A stretch of 64,000 bases of DNA from Hungatella sp. (GCA_009712635.1 WASS01000015.1:124001-188000), one strand, 5' to 3'; positions 32,831-42,401 are shown, counted from the first letter of the stretch. The notes: a model not told the origin generated them from the letters alone. Numbers and translations are program-made.

Positions 32831-34024
32831 TTATGGATTATTTTTGCATTCCGTTCTGTTCCTATAATAAACAATCGAGATTACAATTCCTATAAGAGAA
32901 ATTCCTGCCAGCACCAGATAACCATGCCGGATGCTGAACGCAGATGCAATTTTCCCGGTAAAGATGGGAAACGCAGTCATGCCTATGGCATAAACTGCCT
33001 GAAAAAGGCCCATGGCAGTGGAACGTTTTTTCGCTTCAATTCCACACATTGCCTCTGAAGTAAGATAAGAAAACAAGATACCGGTAGACATTCCGGGAAG
33101 TATCTGCAGGAATAAAAGCTCAGCAGCATTTTTCGCCGAAGGTACCAGCACACAATAGACAGATATCATTACAAAGACGGCTGGGATCCAGAATCTGGGG
33201 CCTCTCTTACAACAGTAACCGGCAGAAGCAAAGGCTGCAAATCCTACTGCCGAAACCATATAAATAATTGAGGATAATCCAACCAATCCATTGGCGGCTC
33301 CCAGATCCTTCAGAATCTGATTTGTAAACGACATGGCAGTCGTAAGCTGAATCCCCTGCTGAATTAAAGCCAAAATGGAGAATAGCCACAGCCGTTTCAT
33401 TTTACATACGGAAATAAGTTCCTTTACATCGATTTTCCCAGTCTTTGTGCATGGTTCTTTTATTTGAAGCGAGAGAAAAAAGGCAAGAAGACCGGCCAAA
33501 ACACTAAGAATACAGATTCCTGTCATTCCAATCCTGCTGTATCCCATGGTACTTGCTAAAAAGCCGATGAGCATACCAAAATTATTAAACATCACGATTC
33601 TGCTGGTAGCTGCCTGCTGGTCTTTTTGTGGATAATGATTGGTGTAAAACACCATAAAAGAAATCCACATGGCGGAAGCAATGCCGGAAAAAAGATTTGC
33701 TGCTAAAAAGCCCATCCCATTTCCCCAGAATATCCGGAACAATGATGCGAGGCCGGAGAAAAGAGTTCCTGCCTGGATGAAGCACTTATGCCTTCCGATG
33801 GAATCCGCACATAGCCCGATTGGAAAACGAAGTACCAGCTGGGTGAGTCCATAAGCACCCAGCACCATTCCGGTAAATGCACTTCCGACTCCTAAAAGAG
33901 TCAGATAGGTCGTCTGATATGGAATGTATATGTACTGCGCAAACCAGAACAGGGAAACCATTGCAAGATAGCGGACTTCCTGTTTGCGCGTAAAAATTTG
34001 CTCGTTCAATTTCTGCCCCTTCAT
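32831..34024 (-). CDS. Major facilitator superfamily transporter
   Basis: A 397-aa protein with about 12 membrane helices. The loop 2-3 motif appears as RFPIGLCADSIGRHK, the A-motif (GxLaDrxGrk) of the MFS, and helix 5/6 has GMLIGFLASTMGYSRIGMTG. The start codon overlaps the licT stop by four bases, so it is translated with licT and is part of the beta-glucoside operon. Possible roles are export of a sugar or aglycone, or uptake of a related glycoside; the sequence does not say. Confidence 0.85.
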   Translation of the reverse strand: MKGQKLNEQIFTRKQEVRYLAMVSLFWFAQYIYIPYQTTYLTLLGVGSAFTGMVLGAYGLTQLVLRFPIGLCADSIGRHKCFIQAGTLFSGLASLFRIFWGNGMGFLAANLFSGIASAMWISFMVFYTNHYPQKDQQAATSRIVMFNNFGMLIGFLASTMGYSRIGMTGICILSVLAGLLAFFLSLQIKEPCTKTGKIDVKELISVCKMKRLWLFSILALIQQGIQLTTAMSFTNQILKDLGAANGLVGLSSIIYMVSAVGFAAFASAGYCCKRGPRFWIPAVFVMISVYCVLVPSAKNAAELLFLQILPGMSTGILFSYLTSEAMCGIEAKKRSTAMGLFQAVYAIGMTAFPIFTGKIASAFSIRHGYLVLAGISLIGIVISIVYYRNRTECKNNP

Positions 34025-34878
34025 TTCTTATTTTGATGGGTGTATTCCTCTAATATCCGATGAATATGGACCGTTAAATACATCTCCTCCTGCCTGGACA
34101 ATCTGGAATCAAATTTTTCCTGAATAAAGATCCCGATTTTTCTGACACAGTCATATTCCCTTTTACAGCTTTCAATCACATGGGTATAAAAAGAATCCTC
34201 ATATTCATATAAATCCTGACTGCCATTCACAAGACGCTGTGCGAAAAATCGCAAATGAGTAATGAAACGGGTATAACCGATCCCTTCTTCATTGTAGAGA
34301 ATGGAGAAGTTATATTTAACGATATCCAAGATTCCCTGGACGGTTTCAAATATGGTCTTGTTGTCTGTACTATAAGAGTTATTTGTTTGTGCATTGATAA
34401 AATGAAAGGCAATATTTCCGGCCTCATCCTGAGGCAATTCCACATGCAGCTGCTCCCTCACAAGCTGCAGGGCATATAATCCGACTTTAAATTCCTTGGG
34501 ATTAAAACGCTTCAATGTCTGTGTATAAAAATTCTGTATTAAAATCCCCTCTTGATATCTTTTTACAGCAAAAGAAAGATGATCTGTAAGTCCCAGATAA
34601 ATGTGCTCCATCATGACCATTCCATAAGCTTCAATGGCATAGTCTATCACCTGCTTTGCCAGTTCAAAATAAGTACTGTCAATTTCAGATGCGAGACGGA
34701 TAATATTCTTGGATATAGACCGGTCTTTTAAGACAAACACTTTCTCAATGTCTTCACTTTTTAAATGATTGCCGATGGATTTATTAAAACCGATTCCCTT
34801 CCCCATCAGAATCACCTCCCTGCCGCTGTCGTCAAGCGCCAGCAGCAGAGAATTATTCATTACCTTAACAACCCTCAT
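34021..34878 (-). CDS. licT: BglG/LicT-type transcription antiterminator
   Basis: A 285-aa RNA-binding antiterminator. Residues 1-55 are the CAT domain (RVVKVMNNSLLLALDDSGREVILMGKGIGF), residues about 65-170 PRD1 and about 175-285 PRD2 with conserved His sites (MMEHIYLGLTDHLSFAVKR; LTVHIHRILEEY) for PTS phosphorylation. In the absence of substrate the EII phosphorylates and inactivates it; with substrate it dimerises and binds the RAT RNA. A matching RAT lies in the leader at 38386-38414. Unusually, licT is third in the operon, behind the genes it controls. Confidence 0.92.
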   Translation of the reverse strand: MRVVKVMNNSLLLALDDSGREVILMGKGIGFNKSIGNHLKSEDIEKVFVLKDRSISKNIIRLASEIDSTYFELAKQVIDYAIEAYGMVMMEHIYLGLTDHLSFAVKRYQEGILIQNFYTQTLKRFNPKEFKVGLYALQLVREQLHVELPQDEAGNIAFHFINAQTNNSYSTDNKTIFETVQGILDIVKYNFSILYNEEGIGYTRFITHLRFFAQRLVNGSQDLYEYEDSFYTHVIESCKREYDCVRKIGIFIQEKFDSRLSRQEEMYLTVHIHRILEEYTHQNKK

Positions 34879-34905
34879 AACCTAACCAAACCCCATTTCT
34901 GTTAT

Positions 34906-36330
34906 TTAGAGTTCTTCCCCATTCGTTTCGATAACGCGCCGATACCAGTAAAAACTGTCTTTCTTAATCCGGCTCATATCTTTTAAGTCATGATCGTCAC
35001 GATTGACATAAATGAAACCATAACGTTTCTTAAATCCCTCGTGGGAGCTGAGCAGGTCCATAAAGGTCCATGGGGAATACCCAAGCATCTCAACTCCGTC
35101 TTCTATCGCCTGGCTGCAAGCCAGAATATGTGCCCTTAAGTAATCAATTCGATAATCGTCATGAACTTTTCCGTCTTCTGTCAGGGTATCCGCAGTGCCC
35201 AGTCCATTTTCTGTAACAATAAGAGGAAGATGATATTTTTGATAATAATTATTTAATACGGTTCGAAGACCCAGCGGGTCAATCTGTGCTCCGTATTCAC
35301 TGGAAGCAAGATGTTCATTTTTCAGATGATGGAAATATCCATACTGATCAAAATCAACCTGATTGATGGGGAACGCTCTCTCTCCCACCGGATGAGAATC
35401 ATCCGCCGGCAGATACCGGACGCAAAGGGTTCGGTAATAATTCAGGGCAATAAAGTCCATCTTTGCACCCTTTAATAGTTCCTCATCCTCCGGCATCATA
35501 ATGGGAACGATATTTCTCTCCTCCAGGTAACGCATGTAGTATCCTGGATAACAGCCGTAGTAATGCATGTCCAGACAGTAATCCGTCTTAAACCAGTCAT
35601 TTAACCGGGCTGCCCATACATCTTCCGGACGGTTGCTTTCCGGATACGTACAGGTGGAAGAAACTGCCGGACCAATCTTGCCTTTTGGAATGACAGAATG
35701 GCATGCCTTCACTGCCAATGCATGAGCCAGGAACATGTGATAATCCATCTGTGCTCTCTGACGGTCAGCCTCCCAGCTGTCTTTGGCGGTAATATTCACT
35801 CGTTCGTCCACACGGACCATGAGGTTTTGTTCGTTATGAACCTGCCAGTAGGTCACTCTGTCACCAAAGGTTTCAAAGCAGACCTTTGCATAGCGCTCAA
35901 ATGCTTTTACACATTCTCTGGATTCCCAGCCATTGTATTTTTCAACCAGTGCATAGGGAAGATCAAAGTGATATAAGGTAATAAATGGCTGAATGTCATT
36001 GTCTAACAGGCAGTTAATGACATCATTATAAAAATCAACTCCTGCCTGGTTAATTTCTCCGTCTCCATCTGGTATGATTCTTGCCCAGGCAATGGAAAAA
36101 CGGTAAATATTAAGTCCCATCTCTTTCATCAGAGCGATATCTTCTTTCCAGTGATGGAAAAAATCGCTGGCAACTTTACTGTCGGCCTGTAAATGAGAAC
36201 GCTTAAAGGAGTTTATATCTGCAACCGTAGGCCCCTTTCCGCCTTCATCCCAGCCACCCTCAATCTGAAATGCAGATGAGGAAGCTCCCCATAAAAAGTG
36301 ATCAGGAAACTTCGTTTTCAATTTGTTCAT
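34906..36330 (-). CDS. bglA: 6-phospho-beta-glucosidase (GH1)
   Basis: A 474-aa cytoplasmic glycosidase hydrolysing phosphorylated beta-glucosides such as cellobiose- or salicin-6-phosphate. The GH1 opening FLWGASSSAFQIEGGWDEGGKG, the acid/base Glu in WQVHNEQNLM and the nucleophile Glu in LPLIVTENGLG are present. Phosphate-binding residues typical for the 6-phospho type lie near KKRYGFIYVNRDD. It follows the PTS gene by 12 bp and so receives its product directly. Confidence 0.93.
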   Translation of the reverse strand: MNKLKTKFPDHFLWGASSSAFQIEGGWDEGGKGPTVADINSFKRSHLQADSKVASDFFHHWKEDIALMKEMGLNIYRFSIAWARIIPDGDGEINQAGVDFYNDVINCLLDNDIQPFITLYHFDLPYALVEKYNGWESRECVKAFERYAKVCFETFGDRVTYWQVHNEQNLMVRVDERVNITAKDSWEADRQRAQMDYHMFLAHALAVKACHSVIPKGKIGPAVSSTCTYPESNRPEDVWAARLNDWFKTDYCLDMHYYGCYPGYYMRYLEERNIVPIMMPEDEELLKGAKMDFIALNYYRTLCVRYLPADDSHPVGERAFPINQVDFDQYGYFHHLKNEHLASSEYGAQIDPLGLRTVLNNYYQKYHLPLIVTENGLGTADTLTEDGKVHDDYRIDYLRAHILACSQAIEDGVEMLGYSPWTFMDLLSSHEGFKKRYGFIYVNRDDHDLKDMSRIKKDSFYWYRRVIETNGEEL

Positions 36331-36342
36331 ATCGAAACTCCT

Positions 36343-38256
36343 TTACTGATTTTTTTTAATGGCAATAACAGACTTCTCAAGAGTAGCCCCTTTTCCTGTG
36401 ATTCCGGAAACCTGCTGAAATACAGGAGTATTGCTTACAATAATCGGAACAATGGTATCGTAGCCTTCTTTTTTTAATGCATCAATATCAAAGGTCAGAA
36501 TTTTAGTTCCTTTTTTAATATGACTGCCTTCTTCTACAAACTTCTTAAAATGCTTTCCTTCTAACTGAACCGTATTAATCCCAACATGAATGATCATCTC
36601 CACCCCATTATCCAGCATAAGGCCAAGCGCATGAAGAGTCGGATAAATTAAGGTTACAGTACAGTCTTCCGGAGCTACTACTTCTCCTTTTTCGGGAATA
36701 ATAGCAATTCCGTTTCCTAACGCCATAGAGGAAAAAACTTCATCATTTACTTTTGTCATGGAAACAGCTTCACCTTCAATGGGTGAATATATGAATAAAT
36801 CAGCTTCTGATGTATCTAATTCATGATTCTTTGTTTCTGCTGTTGTATCTGATTCCGTAGTCTGGGCAACTGCTGTTGCTTCTGTTTTCTTTTTCTTATC
36901 TCCCATTTCATCAAATCCAAACAGATAAGTAAGTATCATGGCACCAAAGAAAGAAACGCCTACACCGACCAGATAGTACACAAATGGTTTCATACCAAAT
37001 GCCGCATAGGTTGCAAAGGTAAGAATTCCGTTGTTTGCAAAGGAATCCCCATATACACCGCCAACGCCCATAATCGCTCCGCCAATGGCACCGCAAATGA
37101 TGGCGTAAATCATCGGTCTTTTTAAACGAAGGTTACACCCATAAATGGCAGGTTCCGTAATACCGCAAACGGAAGCAGAGATTGCCGCTGATGCCGCCAC
37201 CGTTTTTAAATCTTTATTCTTGGTTTTTAACATAACACCCAGAGCTGCTCCGCCCTGTGAAAAGTTGGCAGCTCCTGCAAAAGCCAAAAGATTCTGGTGC
37301 CCGAACTGAGCGACATCATTAATACCAATTGGAAGAAGTGCTCTATGCGCTCCAAAAATAACAAACACGCACCACATACCGCCGATAAAGGCACCACAGA
37401 CGGCCGGGCTTAAATTCATCATACCCGTGTAAACAAAGGTAATTGCATTACCGATGTAGATACCAATGGGACCAAACACCATAAAGGTTGCCGGAAGCAT
37501 AACTAAAAGTGATAAGCCAGGAACCAGAATGATTTTTAAAATTTCCGGGATTACTTTTTCTAAAAATTTCTGCACATAGGAAAGAATGAAAACTCCAATG
37601 ATAATCGGAATAACGGAGGAAGCATAGCTTGCTTTGGTAATGGTAACACCAAACATGCTTACTACATCTTTCCCAGTCATCAGTGCTACGACTGACGGGT
37701 AACACATGGTACCGCCAAGAGCCATGGCAATAAATTCATTTGCCTTAAACACCTTGGCACTGGTATAAGCCAAAATAACAGGCATGAAATAGAATAAGGC
37801 ATCTGTACCAGCCATAATCAGCGTATATGTCTGATTTACCGTAATGTCCACACCTTGTTTCGCTGCCATAATCTTTGCAATGGTAAGGAAGCCCTTTAAA
37901 AGTCCGGAGGCTGCAATCGCTGGAACCATAGGGGTAAACATAGCAGAAACTGCAATCAGAATCCGATTCCAGATGGACACCTTCTCTTCGCTGATTTCTG
38001 TTGTATCATCTATGGATATCATAGGAATGATGGCATCATAAACCTGGTTTACTTTGGTTCCCAGCACTACCTGAAACTGTCCTCCGCTTTCTACAACAGA
38101 GATAACTCCTTCCAGATGTTCGATGGTTTCTTTATTTGCTTTTTTTGAATCCTTTAATTGAAATCTTAATCTTGTAAAACAATGGGTCAGTCCTTTTACG
38201 TTTCCAGAACCGCCGACATTTGTCAGGATATCTTTGGCTATTTGATTATAATTCAT
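36343..38256 (-). CDS. bglP: Beta-glucoside PTS transporter, EIIBCA
   Basis: A 637-aa three-domain permease. EIIB (about 1-90) has the phosphorylated Cys26 in GLTHCFTRLRF. EIIC (about 100-460, about 10 membrane helices) has ITEPAIYGCNLRLKRP in the sugar loop. EIIA (about 490-637) has HVGINTVQLEGKHF, whose first His is phosphorylated by HPr. It imports and phosphorylates beta-glucosides and also controls LicT. The formal frame extends to 38325, but AAAGGGG points to ATG 38256, and the longer version would cover the leader terminator. Confidence 0.93.
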   Translation of the reverse strand: MNYNQIAKDILTNVGGSGNVKGLTHCFTRLRFQLKDSKKANKETIEHLEGVISVVESGGQFQVVLGTKVNQVYDAIIPMISIDDTTEISEEKVSIWNRILIAVSAMFTPMVPAIAASGLLKGFLTIAKIMAAKQGVDITVNQTYTLIMAGTDALFYFMPVILAYTSAKVFKANEFIAMALGGTMCYPSVVALMTGKDVVSMFGVTITKASYASSVIPIIIGVFILSYVQKFLEKVIPEILKIILVPGLSLLVMLPATFMVFGPIGIYIGNAITFVYTGMMNLSPAVCGAFIGGMWCVFVIFGAHRALLPIGINDVAQFGHQNLLAFAGAANFSQGGAALGVMLKTKNKDLKTVAASAAISASVCGITEPAIYGCNLRLKRPMIYAIICGAIGGAIMGVGGVYGDSFANNGILTFATYAAFGMKPFVYYLVGVGVSFFGAMILTYLFGFDEMGDKKKKTEATAVAQTTESDTTAETKNHELDTSEADLFIYSPIEGEAVSMTKVNDEVFSSMALGNGIAIIPEKGEVVAPEDCTVTLIYPTLHALGLMLDNGVEMIIHVGINTVQLEGKHFKKFVEEGSHIKKGTKILTFDIDALKKEGYDTIVPIIVSNTPVFQQVSGITGKGATLEKSVIAIKKNQ

Positions 38257-38307
38257 ATATAAAACCCCTTTCAAGTATTTTCTTATCTCCTCATCCGGCC
38301 GGAATGA

Positions 38308-38390
38308 CAAAATAAAAAGACCCAATTAAACGAACTCTTTATAAGACAAAATACCCCATCCATCTTATAACCATTCGCCTAATCCGATCT
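38308..38390 (-). terminator. Leader terminator of the bgl operon
   Basis: On the minus strand the 17-nt arm at 38374-38390 pairs, with wobble pairs and one mismatch, with 38318-38334. An inner TTATAAGA/TCTTATAA stem (38363-38370, 38339-38346) adds a branch. TTTTTATTTT follows. Its 5' arm overlaps the end of the RAT, so the two structures exclude each other. Confidence 0.75.
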
Positions 38391-38414
38391 TGCCTGCATT
38401 ACCAGTAACACGTC
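38386..38414 (-). promoter_or_regulatory. Ribonucleic antiterminator (RAT) site for LicT
   Basis: The minus strand reads GTGTTACTG-gtaatG-CAGGCAAGATC, matching the LicT/BglG RAT pattern (TGTTACTG...CAGGCAAaAcc). The last bases belong to the terminator arm, the classical antitermination arrangement. Confidence 0.85.
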
Positions 38415-38504
38415 ATCATAATGATTTATTCAGTTGTCTTCAACCTAATCATAATATATCATTATTTTTGCAATCTTGCAATAGCATTTTATTCTTTTCT
38501 TAAT

Positions 38505-38536
38505 CACTGAGGGAATGGCAGATAAATTCCCTCAGT
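38505..38536. terminator. Hairpin between the bgl promoter region and the small membrane gene
   Basis: ACTGAGGGAAT and ATTCCCTCAG arms, stem of about 10 bp. The T tract is weak. It probably ends the preceding minus-strand operon (PrsA-like and small membrane protein). Confidence 0.5.
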
Positions 38537-38549
38537 CCACGATCCCTAT

Positions 38550-38786
38550 TTATTGCGGCAGCTGCCCCATGGTTTCCGGTAATACCTCTCTGCTGGATTC
38601 CAGGGTTTCAGGAGAAGTTTTATCCCCCTGAATATATCGGTACCCAAACATCCCTCCTGCAGTCAGTACAACCAAAAGCAGAAAGAAACATAAAAAAATG
38701 ATAACTTTTATAAACGACTCCTGTCCCCGTCTTCCTCTTCGCCTGCGGCTGCGTTTTTTACCACTTCGAATCTCTTCCTGCTTCAT
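38550..38786 (-). CDS. Small single-pass membrane protein
   Basis: A 78-aa protein: a very basic N-terminus (GKKRSRRRRGRRGQ), one membrane helix (about residues 25-49) and an acidic/Pro-containing outer tail. The charge pattern places the N-terminus in the cytoplasm. It follows the PrsA-like gene by 28 bp, so the two are probably co-transcribed. No family recognised. Confidence 0.65.
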   Translation of the reverse strand: MKQEEIRSGKKRSRRRRGRRGQESFIKVIIFLCFFLLLVVLTAGGMFGYRYIQGDKTSPETLESSREVLPETMGQLPQ

Positions 38787-38814
38787 TGGTATCCTGCTCT
38801 TCCTTCCTTATGGG

Positions 38815-39792
38815 TCAATCAGAAAAATATTTTTTGTAAATTTCAAAAAAGCTGGTGGTTGTGGTTTTATCATCTTTGGAAAATGCAAGATCCTTCCAGA
38901 TATTATTGCCAAAGGTAACGGGGTTGTCCTGTTTAAACTGAGCATAAATCTGGTCAAATGCTTCTTTTTTCCGGCTGGTATATAAGCCGGACTTTCGTTC
39001 CTGAGTAGCTGCTTCATCGTAATCACTGACACACCGGATTATATAGTATTTCCCCTGACTCTCTGTCACCTGGCTGATTTCACCTTCAGCCAGACCAAAG
39101 GCTGCATCTTCTAAAGCTCCTGGGTGTTCTCCTCTTCCCATCTTACGTTCAATTACTCCATTTTCCGAGTATTCTCTTGCAATAGCAGAAAAATCAGCTC
39201 CCTGCTCCTTCAGCTTTAAAAGGACTTCATCTGCCGCAGCTTTGTCAGACATTACGATCTCTTCCACATCAATTACCTTGGCCTCACTGTCACTGATCTC
39301 CAGGTTCATGTCCCTGGTCAGCTCCACAACAACTTTATTAGACAGATAATACTCCTCATACATAAATCTTACATCTGACTGGCTCACTCCCATATAAGCA
39401 ATATCATCAGGAGTCAGGGAATTATAATATTCCTCCGAAGCCTTACGCATCTCTTCCTTCTCCCCGCTGGTCAGGGTCACACCCTTACTTTCAGCAAGAA
39501 GATTCATCATCTTCATCTCCTGAAGAAATTCTCTTACCTGATCCATGAGATAGGTTTCAAATGTTTGTCCGCCGGGAAGCTCCACCCCCCAGATCTGGCT
39601 GGTGTAAAGCTGTTGATATTTATTCCTCTCAGTCGCCAGTATAATCATGGACTGCGGAAGAGTGTATAGCTTTGTTTCCTTGATTTCCGATACAAGGGGG
39701 ATCTCCGTCTTGCAGCCGGAAAGCATGGCGGATACTGCCGCCGCAATTATAAGGAGTCTTCCCCAGTATCTGCGCAGATTTTTCATACGCAC
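38815..39792 (-). CDS. PrsA/SurA-like peptidyl-prolyl isomerase lipoprotein
   Basis: A 325-aa exported foldase. The signal peptide ends in the lipobox LSGC (Cys27), so the protein is attached to the outer face of the membrane. A SurA-N-like helical region (about 60-170) is followed by a parvulin domain (about 170-270; VEEIVMSDKAAADEVLLKLKEQGADFSAIAREYSE, then AAFGLAEGEISQVTESQGKYYIIR). It folds secreted proteins. The gene follows the Cof-type HAD gene by 9 bp in one operon. Confidence 0.88.
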   Translation of the reverse strand: MRMKNLRRYWGRLLIIAAAVSAMLSGCKTEIPLVSEIKETKLYTLPQSMIILATERNKYQQLYTSQIWGVELPGGQTFETYLMDQVREFLQEMKMMNLLAESKGVTLTSGEKEEMRKASEEYYNSLTPDDIAYMGVSQSDVRFMYEEYYLSNKVVVELTRDMNLEISDSEAKVIDVEEIVMSDKAAADEVLLKLKEQGADFSAIAREYSENGVIERKMGRGEHPGALEDAAFGLAEGEISQVTESQGKYYIIRCVSDYDEAATQERKSGLYTSRKKEAFDQIYAQFKQDNPVTFGNNIWKDLAFSKDDKTTTTSFFEIYKKYFSD

Positions 39793-39801
39793 CCCTCTTT
39801 C

Positions 39802-40587
39802 TTATAAAAGCAGCTTCAATATTTTTAATACACCCTGATTCAAATTGGTATCGGCCTGAAACCGTGCTGCCTCTTTTACTTCTTTTCTGGCATTGCCGAC
39901 AGCAAAGCTGTAGTATGCCTGATTTAACATCTCAATATCATTTAGCTGATCGCCAAATGCCATGGTCTCTTCCGGTGTGATGGACAGACTTTCCTGAAGA
40001 AGCTTTACCGCCTCACCTTTGTTAGTCCCAGGCCTCATACAGTCCATCCACATATCTCCGGCAATGGTGATCTTTAACCGATCCCTGTATTTTTCTCTTA
40101 ACTGTCTGGTATGGCTTTCTACATCTGTTTTCCGGTAGACACTTACTTTAATAAATTCTGACTCAACTTTTGTTAAATCCTCTACCATTTCCACCCGGAA
40201 TTTATAACTGTTCACCATCCAGTCAATAAAATCTCTGTCTTTCGTCTCTAAATACACCACATCAGGACCGCTGAGCATCACTTCAAGTCCTTCTGTCTTC
40301 CTCACATCTTCCACCATATCCATGGCAGTCTTACGTTCAATTGGATTCAGAAACAGATTTCTGCCGTGACAGCCTATGTAAGCACCGTTATCAGAAAGAT
40401 AGAATATTTTTTCTTTCACCGGATCAAAGATGGATTCAATGCTGACCCACTGCCTTCCGCTTGCTGCTGCAAACTGAATGCCCTTTGCCCGTAATTTTAA
40501 TATTACCTCATGAAGCTCAGCCGGAACTTCGAATCCTCCGTCTGGCACCAGTGTTCCGTCAATATCCGATGCAATCAGTTTTATCAT
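39802..40587 (-). CDS. Cof-type HAD-IIB hydrolase
   Basis: A 261-aa HAD phosphatase. Motif I is IASDIDGTLVPDG (nucleophile and acid Asp), motif II is in AAASGRQ, and motif IV is AFGDQLNDIEMLNQA. The cap of about 90 residues is the C2B type, so substrates are probably sugar phosphates or phosphorylated cofactors. Its start overlaps the maf stop by four bases, making one translational unit. Confidence 0.9.
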   Translation of the reverse strand: MIKLIASDIDGTLVPDGGFEVPAELHEVILKLRAKGIQFAAASGRQWVSIESIFDPVKEKIFYLSDNGAYIGCHGRNLFLNPIERKTAMDMVEDVRKTEGLEVMLSGPDVVYLETKDRDFIDWMVNSYKFRVEMVEDLTKVESEFIKVSVYRKTDVESHTRQLREKYRDRLKITIAGDMWMDCMRPGTNKGEAVKLLQESLSITPEETMAFGDQLNDIEMLNQAYYSFAVGNARKEVKEAARFQADTNLNQGVLKILKLLL

Positions 40588-41180
40588 GCTTTTTCCTCCT
40601 GCTCACAGATCTGCTTTAATTCCTGATAGACTCGTCCCACAGGCAATCCTACTACATTACTGTAATCTCCGTCAATCCCTTTGATAAAAGCAGCAAACTG
40701 TCCCTGGATTCCATAAGCTCCGGCCTTATCCATAGGCTCCTCATCTTCTGCATATAATCGGATCTCTTCCGGAGTCATAGGGTATACATGAACATCAGTC
40801 CGTTCTGCAAAACTGCGGACTTTGGTTCCATTCTTTCCACAGTAAATCAAAGTCACACCGGTAAATACCTGATGGGTTTTCCCCTGAAAGGATTCAATCA
40901 TCTCATATGCTTCCTGATGGCTCTTAGGTTTTCCAAGAATCTTACCTTCTGCCGCAACTACAGTATCTGCTCCGATTACAATTGTACCAGGCTGCTGATG
41001 CCTTGCCACATCCTCTGCTTTTTGCAAAGACAGCTCCATCACCGCATCTTCAGGAATCGTGGTAGTAATCACCTCAATAACCGTACTTGGTTCTATCACA
41101 GGATTCAGACTGATCTGGTTTAAAAGTTCTCTTCTTCTTGGTGATGCCGAAGCAAGCACAATCTTATAATCTCTTATCAT
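40584..41180 (-). CDS. maf: Maf-like nucleotide pyrophosphatase
   Basis: A 198-aa enzyme that hydrolyses non-canonical nucleoside triphosphates such as dTTP/UTP or modified bases. ASASPRRRELLNQI is the Maf opening, VIGADTVV the metal/active-site motif, and GKPKSHQEAYEMI and DKAGAYGIQGQFAAFI complete the family pattern. It starts the maf-cof-prsA operon, behind a GC-rich hairpin. Confidence 0.92.
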   Translation of the reverse strand: MIRDYKIVLASASPRRRELLNQISLNPVIEPSTVIEVITTTIPEDAVMELSLQKAEDVARHQQPGTIVIGADTVVAAEGKILGKPKSHQEAYEMIESFQGKTHQVFTGVTLIYCGKNGTKVRSFAERTDVHVYPMTPEEIRLYAEDEEPMDKAGAYGIQGQFAAFIKGIDGDYSNVVGLPVGRVYQELKQICEQEEKA

Positions 41181-41230
41181 TGGTGCCCTCTCTCTTCTAT
41201 TATAATTCCTGACTCATGAAATTGCAAACA

Positions 41231-41255
41231 GGCGGGACCCGTTACGAATCCCGCC
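41231..41255. terminator. Hairpin terminator between the CmpB-like gene and maf
   Basis: GGCGGGA and TCCCGCC arms with an 11-nt loop. On the minus strand TGTTTGC follows, a weak T tract. Confidence 0.55.
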
Positions 41256-41260
41256 AATCT

Positions 41261-41824
41261 TTAATATACTTTCAGGCGTCCCACTAAGGACGACTCATCT
41301 TCCTCACAGTCTGCTTTCAGCTGCATCCTCATGGTATATACAAAATCGGTTGCATAAAATACCAACAAAAATATACCCGTAATACGTTGAAAATTATCTG
41401 GAATAAAACCTGCCGCCTCATTCACAAATCCACTGAGGAAGCGGAAATAAAAGATTCCTAAAAACCCCCAGGCAATGCTGCTCTCCAGACAGATAATTCC
41501 TTTGTAGTTAAATGGCTTCCTGCTATAATCCCACCAGAATGATCCAAACAGCTTAATCATCATATAAGCCGTAACAAGCTCCATGAAAGTAGCCATCACC
41601 ATAGAGGCGAAATACAGGCGCACCGGACTGTCAATGAAAGGGCTGAGAAGCACTGTGGCCCCAACAGATCCAAATCCATATATGATGCAGAACGGTCCGT
41701 GTCCAAATCCACGATTAAAAACCGGTCTTTTGTTTTCATAGCTAAGTACAGCGCATTCAAGAAGATAACCCAGAAAGCTGAATAGGAAAAAACAGTTTAT
41801 CCTATGATAAATTGACATATCCAA
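41261..41824 (-). CDS. ABC_trans_CmpB-type integral membrane protein
   Basis: A 187-aa protein with about five membrane helices, matching the PF06541-type 'putative ABC transporter permease' family. FLFSFLGYLLECAVLSYENKRPVFNRGFGHGPFCIIYGFGS and WWDYSRKPFNYKGIICLESSIAWG are conserved. No ABC ATPase is adjacent, and the family name is not backed by experiment, so the transport role is uncertain. Confidence 0.8.
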   Translation of the reverse strand: MDMSIYHRINCFFLFSFLGYLLECAVLSYENKRPVFNRGFGHGPFCIIYGFGSVGATVLLSPFIDSPVRLYFASMVMATFMELVTAYMMIKLFGSFWWDYSRKPFNYKGIICLESSIAWGFLGIFYFRFLSGFVNEAAGFIPDNFQRITGIFLLVFYATDFVYTMRMQLKADCEEDESSLVGRLKVY

Positions 41825-41929
41825 TTTGCCTCCAAAATTAACAATTTTTTAACTTGTTAAAGTATAATATGGATATCTAAAGAAATCAAGGGTTATTTTC
41901 TTACGATTCCCCAAAATTTTTCTTTTTTA

Positions 41930-42388
41930 TTAATAATATTGCGCTATCAAAACTGCAAGTAAAATGCCCAGTATGGCTCCTGCTCCAACCTGCAGAGGAC
42001 TATGTCCCACATATTCCTTTAATTTTTCCTGTAAAATCTCGCCACTCAGCTTCAGGGGATTTTCTAAGAGAATGCTGTTTAAAAGCTTTGCCTGCTTACC
42101 TGTTTCTCTTCGTACACCCATAGCATCATACATCACAATCATGGAGAGTACGAAGCTGATTGCAAACTCAAAAGAACCGACGCCATAGCGGTAACTGGCG
42201 GCGGTCGTCAATGCACAGACCGTAGAGGAGTGGGAACTTGGCATACCGCCGGATCCCACAAGCCTCTCCGGATTAAAACTTTTATTAAGAGCCAGGTCAA
42301 TCAGTGTTTTTAACACCTGCGCCACCAGCCAGCCGGTAACAGCAGTCACTAAGACCTGATTCTTTAGTATCACTTCCCAAAATTTCAT
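41930..42388 (-). CDS. Divergent PAP2-family membrane protein
   Basis: A 152-aa protein with about four membrane helices, DUF212/YuiD-like. GSGGMPSSHSSTVCALTTAA contains the PAP2 SxxH core, but only part of the phosphatase motif set is present. YDAMGVRRETGKQAKLLN and KEYVGHSPLQVGAGAILG are family hallmarks. The longer frame overlaps the upstream HD gene; GGAGG precedes ATG 42388. It may bind or cleave polyprenyl or lipid phosphates. Confidence 0.88.
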   Translation of the reverse strand: MKFWEVILKNQVLVTAVTGWLVAQVLKTLIDLALNKSFNPERLVGSGGMPSSHSSTVCALTTAASYRYGVGSFEFAISFVLSMIVMYDAMGVRRETGKQAKLLNSILLENPLKLSGEILQEKLKEYVGHSPLQVGAGAILGILLAVLIAQYY

Positions 42389-42401
42389 GGTTTCCTCCAT
42401 C

